From Mycolicibacterium sp. J2 (GTDB taxonomy: Bacteria > Actinomycetota > Actinomycetes > Mycobacteriales > Mycobacteriaceae): DNA of 64,000 nucleotides. Positions 44,186 through 53,088 of the stretch are shown here, piece by piece (positions within the stretch are counted from its first letter, which is position 1; every line of letters begins with the position of its first letter). Below the pieces are notes generated by a model, which did no database searches, was not told where the DNA came from, and worked only from the letters and a program-made list of their open reading frames with translations. The stretch is from assembly GCF_026240945.1 (NCBI RefSeq), contig NZ_JAPFPY010000004.1:124001-188000 (forward strand), in the 5' to 3' direction. The position numbers were made by a program, and so were the translations under genes.

Positions 44186-44857
44186 CTACAGCCGGCCGGC
44201 GGCCGCCGCTGCTGCGGCCGTCGCGAGTCCGTTGAACGGGTAGAGCACGTGAGCCAGCGGCGAGAGTGCCGAGGCTTGCGAACCGTCGCAGATGGCGTCG
44301 CCGGGCGCGCAGAGATCCAGTGACTTGCCCGCGTACTGCGACCCGATATTCGCCGCCGGCGCACCGTAGTGAGCCAGCAGCGGCGCACTCGGCTTACCGA
44401 ACAGCACCAGCCCGGCGACGTGGTCGGACACCCCGGCCGGCAGGTCGCCGGTGGCGTAGGCGGCCACCGCCGCGCCCTGGGAGAACCCGCCGACGATCAT
44501 CTTGGTGTTGGGGCAGTTCGCGGCCGTCGCCTGGATGTGGGCGCCGGCGTCGTGCACACCGTCGAACATGGTGCCGGGAAACACGGCCTTGTTGTCGAAG
44601 TCGCCGGTGGCCGGATAGTTCACGGCGTACACGCCGATGGACTTACCCGCGGCTTGCGTGCGCAGGGCATCGATGAACGCCTGGCCGGTGACACCGACGC
44701 CGGGTGGCTCGTCGCTCCCGCGGGCGAACACGACCTCGGCGTCGGGGCACGGCTGCGCGGCGGCGGTCGGCGTGGCGACGGTTGCCAGCGTCGACGCGGT
44801 GAGCGTGCCCGCGACGACGAACCGACCGGCCAACCGGCGCAAATGGCGAGAACCCAT
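44186..44857 (-). CDS. Secreted cutinase-family esterase
   Basis: A 223-residue exported serine hydrolase of the cutinase-like protein (Culp) group. Signal peptide residues 1-34 end AAA before QPCPDAEVVFARG. The nucleophile elbow is GGFSQGAAV; the disulfide-bound Asp and the His are in CAPGDAICDG and LAHVLYP. Such enzymes cleave cutin-like, lipid or triacylglycerol esters; mycobacterial members act at the cell surface. ATG 44857 is set by the TAGCAT seven bases upstream. It is divergent from the LppP-like gene. Confidence 0.9.
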   Translation of the reverse strand: MGSRHLRRLAGRFVVAGTLTASTLATVATPTAAAQPCPDAEVVFARGSDEPPGVGVTGQAFIDALRTQAAGKSIGVYAVNYPATGDFDNKAVFPGTMFDGVHDAGAHIQATAANCPNTKMIVGGFSQGAAVAAYATGDLPAGVSDHVAGLVLFGKPSAPLLAHYGAPAANIGSQYAGKSLDLCAPGDAICDGSQASALSPLAHVLYPFNGLATAAAAAAAGRL

Positions 44858-44864
44858 GCGGGCG

Positions 44865-44870
44865 ATGCTA
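44865..44870 (-). promoter_or_regulatory. -10 element of the cutinase gene
   Basis: TAGCAT on the minus strand ends seven bases before ATG 44857, giving a leaderless or nearly leaderless transcript. Confidence 0.5.
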
Positions 44871-44923
44871 CCGGCAGCGTTCGCTGCGCGTGCCGCCCCG
44901 CAGTTTTCGGCCGGTACCGTCCG

Positions 44924-44929
44924 TAAGCT
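44924..44929 (+). promoter_or_regulatory. -10 element of the LppP-like gene
   Basis: TAAGCT ends seven bases before ATG 44937 without a ribosome binding site between. It lies divergent from the cutinase promoter. Confidence 0.5.
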
Positions 44930-44936
44930 CACACCC

Positions 44937-45416
44937 ATGCGGTTCTCGCGGGCCCTTCCGCTTCTCGCCTCGGTCACCCTGGTTGCCGCGTCGTGTGGCT
45001 GGAGCCCGCCCAATGCCGGGCCGCCCACCTCGAACGGATGTAAGACCGAGGACACCCCGAGCGCGGACACGGTCGCCAGTGCGGTGCAGGGGCTGGGCAG
45101 TGGGTGGCATCAAACCGCCAGCGGCCATACCGGTGACTGCCGGCTGCACTGGGTGGTGGTTGGCACCGGTGACACCGCGCTGGACGCCCCGGTGCAGGTG
45201 TTGTTCTTCGACCGCAACTCCCCGCTGGGGCCGCCGACGCCGCGCCCGCGGCCCTACACCACCGTCGTGCCGCTGGGCGACAAGATCGCGACGGTGCAAT
45301 ATCAGTGGCGCCAAGGCGCCGACAAGCCGTGCTGCCCCACCGGAATCGCCCAGGTGCGTTTCCAGATCGGCGACGACGGCAAGCTCAAGGCGCTGGATCC
45401 GATCCCGAACGCCTGA
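44937..45416 (+). CDS. LppP/LprE-family lipoprotein
   Basis: A 159-residue lipoprotein: signal MRFSRALPLLASVTLVAASC with lipobox AASC (Cys20), followed by conserved cysteines (GCKTED, GDCRLHW, PCCPTG). The domain WHQTASGHTGDCRLHWVVVG and VLFFDRNSPLGPPTPRPRPY is characteristic of the LppP/LprE group of mycobacterial lipoproteins. The function in mycobacteria is not established. ATG 44937 follows the -10 element. Confidence 0.88.
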   Translation: MRFSRALPLLASVTLVAASCGWSPPNAGPPTSNGCKTEDTPSADTVASAVQGLGSGWHQTASGHTGDCRLHWVVVGTGDTALDAPVQVLFFDRNSPLGPPTPRPRPYTTVVPLGDKIATVQYQWRQGADKPCCPTGIAQVRFQIGDDGKLKALDPIPNA

Positions 45417-45422
45417 CGCTGT

Positions 45423-45483
45423 CGCGAGATTGCGGTTAGCGCGCGTTGCACTCGAGTTTTGCCGCAACAACCGCAATGTCGCG
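45423..45483. terminator. Imperfect nested hairpin between converging lipoprotein and TetR genes
   Basis: Arms 45423-45437 and 45469-45483 pair at 14 of 15 positions (one G/G-type mismatch), with an inner GTTGC/GCAAC stem in the loop. It fills the 68-base gap between the LppP-like stop and the TetR stop, so it is placed to terminate both. No T runs flank it. Confidence 0.6.
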
Positions 45484-45484
45484 G

Positions 45485-46057
45485 TCACGTAGGTGGGGTG
45501 CGCGTCTTCATCAGGAACAACTCCACCAAACCGGCCTCGACCCGGCGTAGCGGTTCGTCGGATTTGGTGGCTTGGCACATCACGATGGCGCCCTCGACGG
45601 CGGCCACGGTCATGGTGGCCAGTTCGGCGGCATCGGTGGAGGACAGCTGGGCGGCTTCCAGGTGACCGGTGAGGCGGCGCTCCCAGTCGGTGAACACCGC
45701 GCCGGCGGTGTCGGCGGCCGCGGCCGCTTCCGAGCGTCCGAGCGCGGCGGCCATGATCGGGCAGCCCGCGGTGAACTCGGAGGCCCGCAGCGCCTCGGCC
45801 CAGCCGGCGACGAAGCGTCGGATCACCGTCACGGGTTCGGCGTCGGCGGCCAGTCGGTCGATGGCCGCGCTGGTCACCTTGCCGGCCGCCGCGGTGGCGT
45901 CGGCGATCAGTTCGGCCTTGCCGCCGGGAAAATTCAGGTAGAGCGAGCGTCGCGCGGTCCCGCTCGCCTCGAGCAGCAGTGCGAGCCCGGTACCAGCGAC
46001 GCCGTTGCGCCGGATCAGGTCGACGGCGCTGGCGATCAGCCGGTCACGGGCCTGCAT
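45485..46057 (-). CDS. TetR/AcrR-family repressor
   Basis: A 190-residue regulator with an N-terminal HTH (RLIASAVDLIRRNGVAGTGL, then SGTARRSLYLNFPGGK) and a C-terminal TetR_C-like domain (GCPIMAAALGRSEA). ATG 46057 was chosen; a further 21 residues upstream would cross the shared promoter. It is divergent from the MmpL gene with a palindrome between, so it probably represses that transporter. Confidence 0.88.
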   Translation of the reverse strand: MQARDRLIASAVDLIRRNGVAGTGLALLLEASGTARRSLYLNFPGGKAELIADATAAAGKVTSAAIDRLAADAEPVTVIRRFVAGWAEALRASEFTAGCPIMAAALGRSEAAAAADTAGAVFTDWERRLTGHLEAAQLSSTDAAELATMTVAAVEGAIVMCQATKSDEPLRRVEAGLVELFLMKTRTPPT

Positions 46058-46122
46058 ATGAGATTTCCTGCCTGGGGGTGATTGCGGTGCACCGATCAGT
46101 CTACTAACGTCTGACGCCACGA

Positions 46123-46140
46123 GTAGACCATTTGGTCTAC
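46123..46140. promoter_or_regulatory. Palindrome GTAGACCA-TT-TGGTCTAC, probable TetR operator
   Basis: A perfect 8-2-8 inverted repeat lies in the gap between the TetR gene and the MmpL gene, 24 bases before the MmpL ATG. A related half-site (AGTCTAC) occurs at 46098-46104. Size and place are those of TetR-family operators. Confidence 0.7.
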
Positions 46141-46164
46141 TTTGGGGCGCGAGGGGGACGACGT

Positions 46165-49100
46165 ATGGCGCACGGGGAAAGCAGGGTGTTCGGCCGGTTC
46201 AGCCGGTTCTGTGACCGGCACGCATGGTGGGTCATCGGCTTCTGGGTGGTGCTCGTCGGTGCGCTCAACGTGGCCATTCCGCAGCTGGAGCGCACCGTCG
46301 CCGAGCATTCGGCCCCGTTCATCCCGGGCAATATCGAAGCGGCGCAAACACTTCGGCATATGTCCCAGCAGTTCGGGGTACCGGCATCGTCGGCCATCGG
46401 CAGCGTGCTGCTGGTGAACGAGAACGGCATCGGCCCCGCCGACGTACAGGCCTACCACCAGTTGGTTGCCCAGTTGCGGGCCGACACCGACGACGTGGCC
46501 TACGTGCTGGACACCTACAGCAACCAGTCGCTGCGCAGCATCGCGCTCAGTCCCGACGGTAAGGCGATCAACCTCGTGGTCGCGGCCACCGGCGACGTCG
46601 GCTCCACCAAGGCGCACCAGAACACCGTCAACATCCGCAACACCATCGACGCGCTGGCCAAACCCGAGGGCCTGCAGTTGTACTACACCGGGCCGTCGCC
46701 CACTCTGGCGGATCTGTTCAGCGCCATGGACTTCTCGCTGCTCATCATCACCGGCGTGTCGGTGCTGCTAATCACCGCCGTGCTGCTCGTGGTCTACCGC
46801 TCGGTGGTCACCGCCCTCATCCCACTGCTCACCATCGGCATCGGGCTCGGCGTGGCCCGGCCGGTGGTGTCGCTGCTCGGAGCGCACGGCGTGATGACCG
46901 TTTCCAACATGACCATCGCGTTGATGACGGCGATGCTGCTCGGCGCCATCACCGATTACGCAATCTTCATCCTGGCGGGCTATCACGAGGGCAGGCGCGC
47001 GGGACTGGCCGTGCCCGATGCACTGGGACGAGCCGGACAGAAGGTCTCCGGCATCCTGATCGCCTCCATGCTCACCATCGCGGCCGCCGCCACCGCGATG
47101 GCCTTCGCCCAACTGGGCATGTTCCGCGCCGCCGGGCCGCCGATCGCCATCGCCATCGTGCTGGGCCTGGCCATCTCGATGACACTGCCGTATGCACTGC
47201 TGTCGATCCTGGGCCGGCGTGGCTATGCCGAGCCGCGTCCACTCGACGAACGGCGTTGGCGCCGCATCGGCGCCACGATGATCCGGCGTTCGGGGGCCCT
47301 GGCTGCCACCTCCCTGGTGCTGTTGCTGGCCGCGGCCTCGGTGTTACTCACCTTCCGGGTGAACTTCGACGAGAACGCCATGCAGTTGGGCCACACCGAG
47401 AGCGCGGCCGGATACGAGAAGGCCTATGCGCATTGGGGATTCAACGAGGTGGCACCGGAATACCTGATCGTGTCGGCCGATCACGATATGCGCAACACCA
47501 ACGACCTGGCCGCGCTGGATCGCGTCGCGGCGCGTATCGCGGGGCGATCCGACGTGGCATATGTGCGTGCCCTGACGCGGCCTTCGGGTAGTCAGCTGGA
47601 GCAGACCACCGTCGGCTACCAGGCCGGCGTCGTCGCCGACCGGCTCGGTGTGGCACGGGATCGCATCGACACGGCCACCCCTGACCTGCAGCGGCTGGCA
47701 TCGGGTACCGCAGCGTTGCGCGACGGCGCCGCCACCGCCGATGCGCAACTGCCGCAGCTGGTCTCGGGTATCAAGACCGTCACCGCGCTGGCGCGCCAGG
47801 TGCTCGGCGGTTACCAGGATGCCGGCAGCGCACTGCGCACCGTCACCGACGGCAGGCTCGACGTGCCCGCCGCGCTGGCCGACCTCAACGCCGCGGTCGG
47901 TCTGCTCGATGTGGCTCTGCAAGCCATGACCGACAACGCCCAGATCGCCGACGGTGGCCGGCTGGTCAGTTCCGCGCTCGGTTCTGCGCTCGCCGCGGTG
48001 CCCGGGCCGGACTGCGTGGGCAACCCGGTGTGCATGCGGGCGCGCGCCGACCTGGCCGATCTGGATGCACTGTCCGAGGGGGCGGTCACCCGCACGCTGC
48101 GGCAGGTGCAGATGCTCACGGCGGTGCCGCAGGTGAGCATCGACAAGATTCGGGCGGCCCAACCCGGTATCCGCAACGCCGTCGCGCGGTTGCAGACGCT
48201 GGCCGCCATGCTGCCCGAGGGGTCAGCCGCGCAGGCCGACGCCCAACTCGCCGAACTGGTCCGCGGCGCGGACCGTCTGGACGCGGGCATCAGCCGGCTG
48301 GCGGCGGGCCTCACCCAGGTCAAGGGCGGGGTCGACAAGGTGGTCGGGCTCACCGGCCAGCTCACCGACGGCCTCACCCAGGCCTCGGACTACCTGGCCA
48401 CGTTGAGCGCGCACACCTCGACGGGCGCCGGCGCGGGGTTCTATCTCCCGGCACAAGGATTCTCCGACAGGTCTTTCCAAGACGGCCAGAAGCTGCTGTT
48501 CGCCCCCGACGGCAAGACCGCGCGGATGCTGGTGGTGTGGCGGATCAACCCGTACAGTGACGCGGCCCTGAACGCCACCCGCGAACTCGCTCCGGCCGCT
48601 GCCGAGGCCGCCCACGGAAGCTCGCTGCAGGAGGCGCGTTTCGGCACCACCGGCCTGGCCTCGCTGTCGGCGGACATGCGCGACCAGGTGTGGCGAGATT
48701 TCGCCGTCTACGGTGCGGTGGCGATCGTCGGTGTGTTGCTGGTGCTCATGGTGTTGCTGCGCAGCATCGCCGCGTCGGCCTTCATGGTGGCCGTCGTCGT
48801 GCTGTCCTTCGGTGCCGCCTCGGGCATCAGCGTGCTGGTGTGGCAGCACCTGATCGGTGTCGACCTCGACTGGTCGGTGCTCCCGGTGTCGTTCATGGCG
48901 CTGATCGCCGTCGGCGCCGACTACAGCATGCTGTTCGCCGCCCGGATCCGGGAGGAGTCCGCCGACGGCATGGTGCGGGGCATCATCCGCGGGTTCGGCA
49001 GCACCGGCAGCGTCATCACCACGGCCGGAGTCGTCTTCGCGCTCACCATGTTCGCGTTGATGAGCGGCCGGGTGATCAACCTGCTGCAGATCGGGTTCAC

Positions 49101-49215
49101 CGTGGGCGTCGGACTGCTCATCGACATCACCCTGGTGCGCACGATCCTGGTGCCGGCCGCCATGGCGCTGATCGGTGACCGGATCTGGTGGCCGAGCCGG
49201 CCCCGGCGGGGCTAG
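46165..49215 (+). CDS. MmpL/RND-family transporter
   Basis: A 1016-residue RND transporter of the MmpL type. The first helix (HAWWVIGFWVVLVGALNV) is followed by a periplasmic porter part, a block of five helices (ITGVSVLLITAVLLVVY; IALMTAMLLGAITDYAIF), a long second extracellular part with helical repeats, and a final set of helices (VAIVGVLLVLMVLLRSIA). GADYSMLF near the end matches the proton-relay segment of MmpL. MmpL proteins export lipids or drugs. ATG 46165 has GAGGGGGA upstream. No MmpS gene adjoins it. Confidence 0.9.
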   Translation: MAHGESRVFGRFSRFCDRHAWWVIGFWVVLVGALNVAIPQLERTVAEHSAPFIPGNIEAAQTLRHMSQQFGVPASSAIGSVLLVNENGIGPADVQAYHQLVAQLRADTDDVAYVLDTYSNQSLRSIALSPDGKAINLVVAATGDVGSTKAHQNTVNIRNTIDALAKPEGLQLYYTGPSPTLADLFSAMDFSLLIITGVSVLLITAVLLVVYRSVVTALIPLLTIGIGLGVARPVVSLLGAHGVMTVSNMTIALMTAMLLGAITDYAIFILAGYHEGRRAGLAVPDALGRAGQKVSGILIASMLTIAAAATAMAFAQLGMFRAAGPPIAIAIVLGLAISMTLPYALLSILGRRGYAEPRPLDERRWRRIGATMIRRSGALAATSLVLLLAAASVLLTFRVNFDENAMQLGHTESAAGYEKAYAHWGFNEVAPEYLIVSADHDMRNTNDLAALDRVAARIAGRSDVAYVRALTRPSGSQLEQTTVGYQAGVVADRLGVARDRIDTATPDLQRLASGTAALRDGAATADAQLPQLVSGIKTVTALARQVLGGYQDAGSALRTVTDGRLDVPAALADLNAAVGLLDVALQAMTDNAQIADGGRLVSSALGSALAAVPGPDCVGNPVCMRARADLADLDALSEGAVTRTLRQVQMLTAVPQVSIDKIRAAQPGIRNAVARLQTLAAMLPEGSAAQADAQLAELVRGADRLDAGISRLAAGLTQVKGGVDKVVGLTGQLTDGLTQASDYLATLSAHTSTGAGAGFYLPAQGFSDRSFQDGQKLLFAPDGKTARMLVVWRINPYSDAALNATRELAPAAAEAAHGSSLQEARFGTTGLASLSADMRDQVWRDFAVYGAVAIVGVLLVLMVLLRSIAASAFMVAVVVLSFGAASGISVLVWQHLIGVDLDWSVLPVSFMALIAVGADYSMLFAARIREESADGMVRGIIRGFGSTGSVITTAGVVFALTMFALMSGRVINLLQIGFTVGVGLLIDITLVRTILVPAAMALIGDRIWWPSRPRRG

Positions 49216-51186
49216 CTATTTGGGCTCGACGGTGCCGGAGCTGATGGCGTCCTTTTCCCGATGCTCGTCGGCATCCGGGATGTGCTCGGGGTGCAGCATC
49301 TCGGCATAGCGCAACTTCTCGGGGATGCCGAACCCGTCCACCAGTAGCTCGGCGTGCGGGCGCAGCTTGCGGCAGCGGTCGTTGATGGCCCGGGTGACGG
49401 CCTTGGCGCGCTCGGTGGACAGGAAGCGGTGCTCCACAAACCACGCCTTGTCCTCGTCGATGATGCTCAGCGCGTACAGGTCACACACCAATTCCAGGAT
49501 CTCGCGCGCGGTTGGGTCCTCGCAGGTGTCGATGCCGGCGACAAAGGCCTCCAGCACGATCCGGTCGATGTGCGCGGTCGCGGCGTGCAGCACGTGGTCC
49601 TGTACGGCGTTGAAGGCGTCGAACGGGCTCACCTCCTTGGCCTTGCCCTGCAGCCGGCGCGCCACCGTGGACAGCAGGTACTGCTCGCGGTCCTCAAACA
49701 TCTGGACCTGGGTGCCGCGGTTGAACAGGCTGCCTTCCTCCTCGTTGTCCTGGCGGGTGTCGAGGATGGTCTGCATGATCGTCTCGGCGGCGGTCCGTTT
49801 CATCACCCGCTCGCCGGCGAAGTTCGCCGCGAACCGTACCCACTCCACCGGGCTCATGCCCTTGATGTCGTCGGCATAGGCGGTCAGCAGTTCCTTGGCC
49901 ACCAGCTGGGTCAGCACATGGTTGTCACCCTCGAAGGTGGTGAACACGTCGATATCCCCGCGCAGTGCGATCAACCGGTTCTCGGCCAGATAACCTGCGC
50001 CGCCGCAGGCCTCACGAGCCTCGGAGATCGCCCGGCTGGCATGCCAGGTATTGGCCGCCTTGAGCCCGGCCGCCCGGGCTTCCAGCTCGCGCTGCTCCTC
50101 GGCATCGGGGAAGTCCGACGACTGCAGCTCGTGCAGCTTGGCCACCAGTTCGTTCTGCGCGAACTGCAGTGCATAGGACTTGGCGATCAGCGGGAACAAC
50201 CGGCGCTGATGCACCAGGTAATCCATGATGAGCACCTCGCCGTCGTCGTCAGGTGCGCTGAACTGCCTGCGCTGCAGCGCATATCGCGTCGCGATGTCCA
50301 GTGCCACCCGTGCCGCGGCGGCGGCGCTGCCGCCGACGGTGACCCGGCCCCGGATCAGGGTGCCCAGCATGGTGAAAAACCGCCGGCCGGGGTTCTCGAT
50401 GGGCGAGGAGTAGGTGCCGTCCTCGGCGACGTCGGCGTATTTGTTGAGCAGGTTCTCCCGCGGGATGCGGACCTGGTCGAATTGGATGCGGCCGTTGTCG
50501 ACGCCGGGCAGGCCGCCCTTGTAATGGCAGTCCGACGTCGTGACGCCGGGCAGGTCGTTGCCCTGCTCGTCACGGATCGGCACCACGAAACAGTGCACAC
50601 CGTGGCCCTCACCCTTGGTGATGAGCTGGGCGAAAACCGCTGCCACGCGCGCGGTTTCGGCCGCCCCGCCGATATAGTCCTTGCGGGCGCTCGGGGTGGG
50701 GGAGTCGATGACGAACTCCTGGGTGGCCGGGTCATAGGTGGCGGTGGTCTCCAGGGACTGCACATCGCTGCCGTGGCCGGTCTCGGTCATCGCGAAACAA
50801 CCCAACAGGTCGAGGTCGATGATCTTGCGGACGTACGCCTTGTGATGTCGCTCGGTGCCCAGGTTCTCGATCGCGCCACCGAACAGGCCCCACTGCACTC
50901 CGGCCTTGACCATCAGCGACAAGTCGCTCATGGCCAGCATCTCGATACGGGTGACCGCCGCGCCGACGTCTCCGGTGCCACCATGCTCTTTTCGGAAGCC
51001 GTCCTCGGCGGCGCCCGCCGCGGCCATGATCTTGAGCTGTTCGCCCACCTTGGTCCGGGCGATGACGGTGTTCGGGGTGTAGTGCGGCCGGAAGATCTCG
51101 TTGGACAGGTCGGTGCGCACCGTGTTCTTCACGTCACGCCAGCGTCCGTCGAGGGTATTGCGCAGATGATCCGCGGTGGTGGTCAT
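49216..51186 (-). CDS. Acyl-CoA oxidase/dehydrogenase family enzyme
   Basis: A 656-residue flavoprotein of acyl-CoA oxidase length. FAD-binding segments GCFAMTETGHGSDVQSLETTA and RGRVTVGGSA are present; the catalytic glutamate lies in TTFEGDNHVLTQL, the ACOX-type context. It would open fatty-acid beta-oxidation. ATG 51186 gives the N-terminus MTTTADHLRN; 34 residues more would run into the gene opposite. TAAGTT on its strand lies five bases before the ATG. It ends directly against the MmpL stop. Confidence 0.9.
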   Translation of the reverse strand: MTTTADHLRNTLDGRWRDVKNTVRTDLSNEIFRPHYTPNTVIARTKVGEQLKIMAAAGAAEDGFRKEHGGTGDVGAAVTRIEMLAMSDLSLMVKAGVQWGLFGGAIENLGTERHHKAYVRKIIDLDLLGCFAMTETGHGSDVQSLETTATYDPATQEFVIDSPTPSARKDYIGGAAETARVAAVFAQLITKGEGHGVHCFVVPIRDEQGNDLPGVTTSDCHYKGGLPGVDNGRIQFDQVRIPRENLLNKYADVAEDGTYSSPIENPGRRFFTMLGTLIRGRVTVGGSAAAAARVALDIATRYALQRRQFSAPDDDGEVLIMDYLVHQRRLFPLIAKSYALQFAQNELVAKLHELQSSDFPDAEEQRELEARAAGLKAANTWHASRAISEAREACGGAGYLAENRLIALRGDIDVFTTFEGDNHVLTQLVAKELLTAYADDIKGMSPVEWVRFAANFAGERVMKRTAAETIMQTILDTRQDNEEEGSLFNRGTQVQMFEDREQYLLSTVARRLQGKAKEVSPFDAFNAVQDHVLHAATAHIDRIVLEAFVAGIDTCEDPTAREILELVCDLYALSIIDEDKAWFVEHRFLSTERAKAVTRAINDRCRKLRPHAELLVDGFGIPEKLRYAEMLHPEHIPDADEHREKDAISSGTVEPK

Positions 51187-51191
51187 ACCCG

Positions 51192-51197
51192 AACTTA
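51192..51197 (-). promoter_or_regulatory. -10 element of the acyl-CoA oxidase gene
   Basis: TAAGTT on the minus strand stands five bases before ATG 51186. Spacing is short but within the leaderless pattern. Confidence 0.4.
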
Positions 51198-51286
51198 GCC
51201 CGTCGACGCGTTCCACAAACGTGACTCTGGCAACGCAGGTCCACCTGAGTTTCGAGATGTCACATCCGACGCGTTCAATATCTGCC

Positions 51287-51997
51287 ATGGCCGAGGTCGA
51301 GCTGCCCCACGACAGCGATCACACCCACCCCGACGTGAGCGGCGGCTGGTTGCGCGCGGCAACGTTCGGTGCGATGGACGGCTTGGTCTCCAACACCGCC
51401 CTGATCGCCGGGGTGGCCGCGGGTGCGAGCACGCATGCCGTGGTGCTGTCCGGGGTGGCCGGGCTGCTGGCCGGGGCGTTCTCGATGGCGCTGGGCGAGT
51501 ACACGTCGGTGACCACAGCCAACGAGCAGATCGACGCAGAGGTCAACGTCGAGCGCCGGTCCTTCGCGCTGAATCCGCGGGCGGAGCGTGCCGAGCTGGT
51601 GGGCATGTTCGAGAACATGGGATTGTCGAGGGACACGGCCGAGCGTGCCACCGAGGAACTGCACGGCGACGAGACCAAGGCCATCAACTTCCACCTGATC
51701 CAGGAACTGGGTGTCGACCCGTCGGAGAAACCGTCCCCGCGGGTGGCGGCCGTGTCGTCGTTCCTGATGTTCGCCATCGGCGCGATCATCCCGCTGATCC
51801 CATACCTGCTGGGTTTCGAGTCGTTGCCGGCCGGCCTGATCTGCGGCGGCATCGGGTTGTTGGTCGCCGGCGGGCTGGCCGCATTCGTCACCAAACAGCG
51901 AGTCTGGTTCGGGTCCTTGCGCCAGTTGCTGTTTGGGGCCATCGCGATCGGTGCTACCTATGTCGTCGGGTCGGCAATCGGTACCGTCATCGGGTGA
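51287..51997 (+). CDS. VIT1/CCC1-family transporter
   Basis: A 236-residue membrane protein of the vacuolar iron transporter family. Four to five helices are visible, with the conserved GAMDGLVSNTALIAGVAAG and AGAFSMALGEYTSV segments that contain the family's metal-binding and gating residues. Family members move Fe2+ or Mn2+ and are widespread in actinobacteria. ATG 51287 follows a CAATAT that may be its -10. The last bases overlap the following lipoprotein gene (GTGA). Confidence 0.88.
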   Translation: MAEVELPHDSDHTHPDVSGGWLRAATFGAMDGLVSNTALIAGVAAGASTHAVVLSGVAGLLAGAFSMALGEYTSVTTANEQIDAEVNVERRSFALNPRAERAELVGMFENMGLSRDTAERATEELHGDETKAINFHLIQELGVDPSEKPSPRVAAVSSFLMFAIGAIIPLIPYLLGFESLPAGLICGGIGLLVAGGLAAFVTKQRVWFGSLRQLLFGAIAIGATYVVGSAIGTVIG

Positions 51998-53085
51998 CCG
52001 ATCGTAAGCCTTTCGCTCTGCTCCTGACGGCGGTGCTGGTGCTCGCCGGTTGTACCGGCGCGCCGGCGCCGGCCTCGCAACTGGCGTTCCTGGGCAAGAT
52101 CGAGCTGGCGCACGGTCTGTTGTTCGCCGACACCACGGTCGGTGGCCTTTCCGGTATCACCTACGACGCCGGCCGCGACCGGTACTACGTGATCAGCGAT
52201 GACCGCTCGGAGAAGAACCCGGCCCGGTTCTACACCATGAGCATCGCGTTGTCCGGGGGCAATCTGGCGCGGGTGGACCTGCTGGGATCGACCTCGCTGC
52301 GCAACACCGACGGTCAGCCGTTCCCGCACCGGTCGGCCACCACCGTGCCGCCGGACCCCGAAGGCATCGCTTTCGACGCGCGCCGTCAGCAGCTGTACTG
52401 GTCCAGTGAAGGCGAGCGGATCGTCAAGCCGGACACCGCACCGGTGCTGCTCGATCCGTGGGTGCGCATCGCCGGCCTGGACGGCTCCTTCCACGGCCAG
52501 TTCACCCTGCCACCGGAACTGCACATGTCGACCGCCGATGCGGGGCCACGCAAGAACCAGGCCTTGGAAGGGCTGACACTGGCTCCCGACGGGACCGCGC
52601 TGTGGGCCGGGATGGAGGAGCCGGGCTTCAACGACGGACCGGTGCCTACGGCCGATCACGGCGCGCTGACCAGGATCACCCGGCTCGATCCGGTGACGCG
52701 GCAGCCGACGGGACAGTATGCCTACCCGCTGGATCCGGTCACCTCCGGCGACGGCGGCGGCAACGGGCTGTCGGATCTGGTGGCGCTGGACGCCGAGGAC
52801 TTCCTGGTGATCGAGCGCGGTCATGGCACCCGCACGTCGGTGCGGATCTTCCGGGCCAGCGTCGCGGGCGCCGACGACATCCTGGGCCGGCCGTCCTCGG
52901 CGGGCGCGGTTCCGATGCGCAAGACCCTGCTCGACGACCTCTCGGCGACGGTGCACTCGGTCGACAACGTCGAGGGAATCACCTTGGGCCCCAAGCTGCC
53001 CGATGGCCGTCAGTCGGTGGTCATGGTGACCGACGACAATTTCTCGCCCGATCAGGTGACCCAGTTGTTGGCCTTCGCATTGTGA
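51994..53085 (+). CDS. Exported phytase-like lipoprotein (esterase-like activity domain)
   Basis: A 363-residue lipoprotein with signal MTDRKPFALLLTAVLVLAGC and lipobox LAGC (Cys20). The rest is a phytase-like, beta-propeller-type domain: GLSGITYDAGRDRYYVISDD, DPEGIAFD and NVEGITLGPKL are recognisable repeats of the family. It is called esterase-like activity of phytase by domain name; the reaction is unproven. GTG 51994 overlaps the VIT1-like stop, so the two are coupled. Confidence 0.87.
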   Translation: MTDRKPFALLLTAVLVLAGCTGAPAPASQLAFLGKIELAHGLLFADTTVGGLSGITYDAGRDRYYVISDDRSEKNPARFYTMSIALSGGNLARVDLLGSTSLRNTDGQPFPHRSATTVPPDPEGIAFDARRQQLYWSSEGERIVKPDTAPVLLDPWVRIAGLDGSFHGQFTLPPELHMSTADAGPRKNQALEGLTLAPDGTALWAGMEEPGFNDGPVPTADHGALTRITRLDPVTRQPTGQYAYPLDPVTSGDGGGNGLSDLVALDAEDFLVIERGHGTRTSVRIFRASVAGADDILGRPSSAGAVPMRKTLLDDLSATVHSVDNVEGITLGPKLPDGRQSVVMVTDDNFSPDQVTQLLAFAL

Positions 53086-53088
53086 GGC

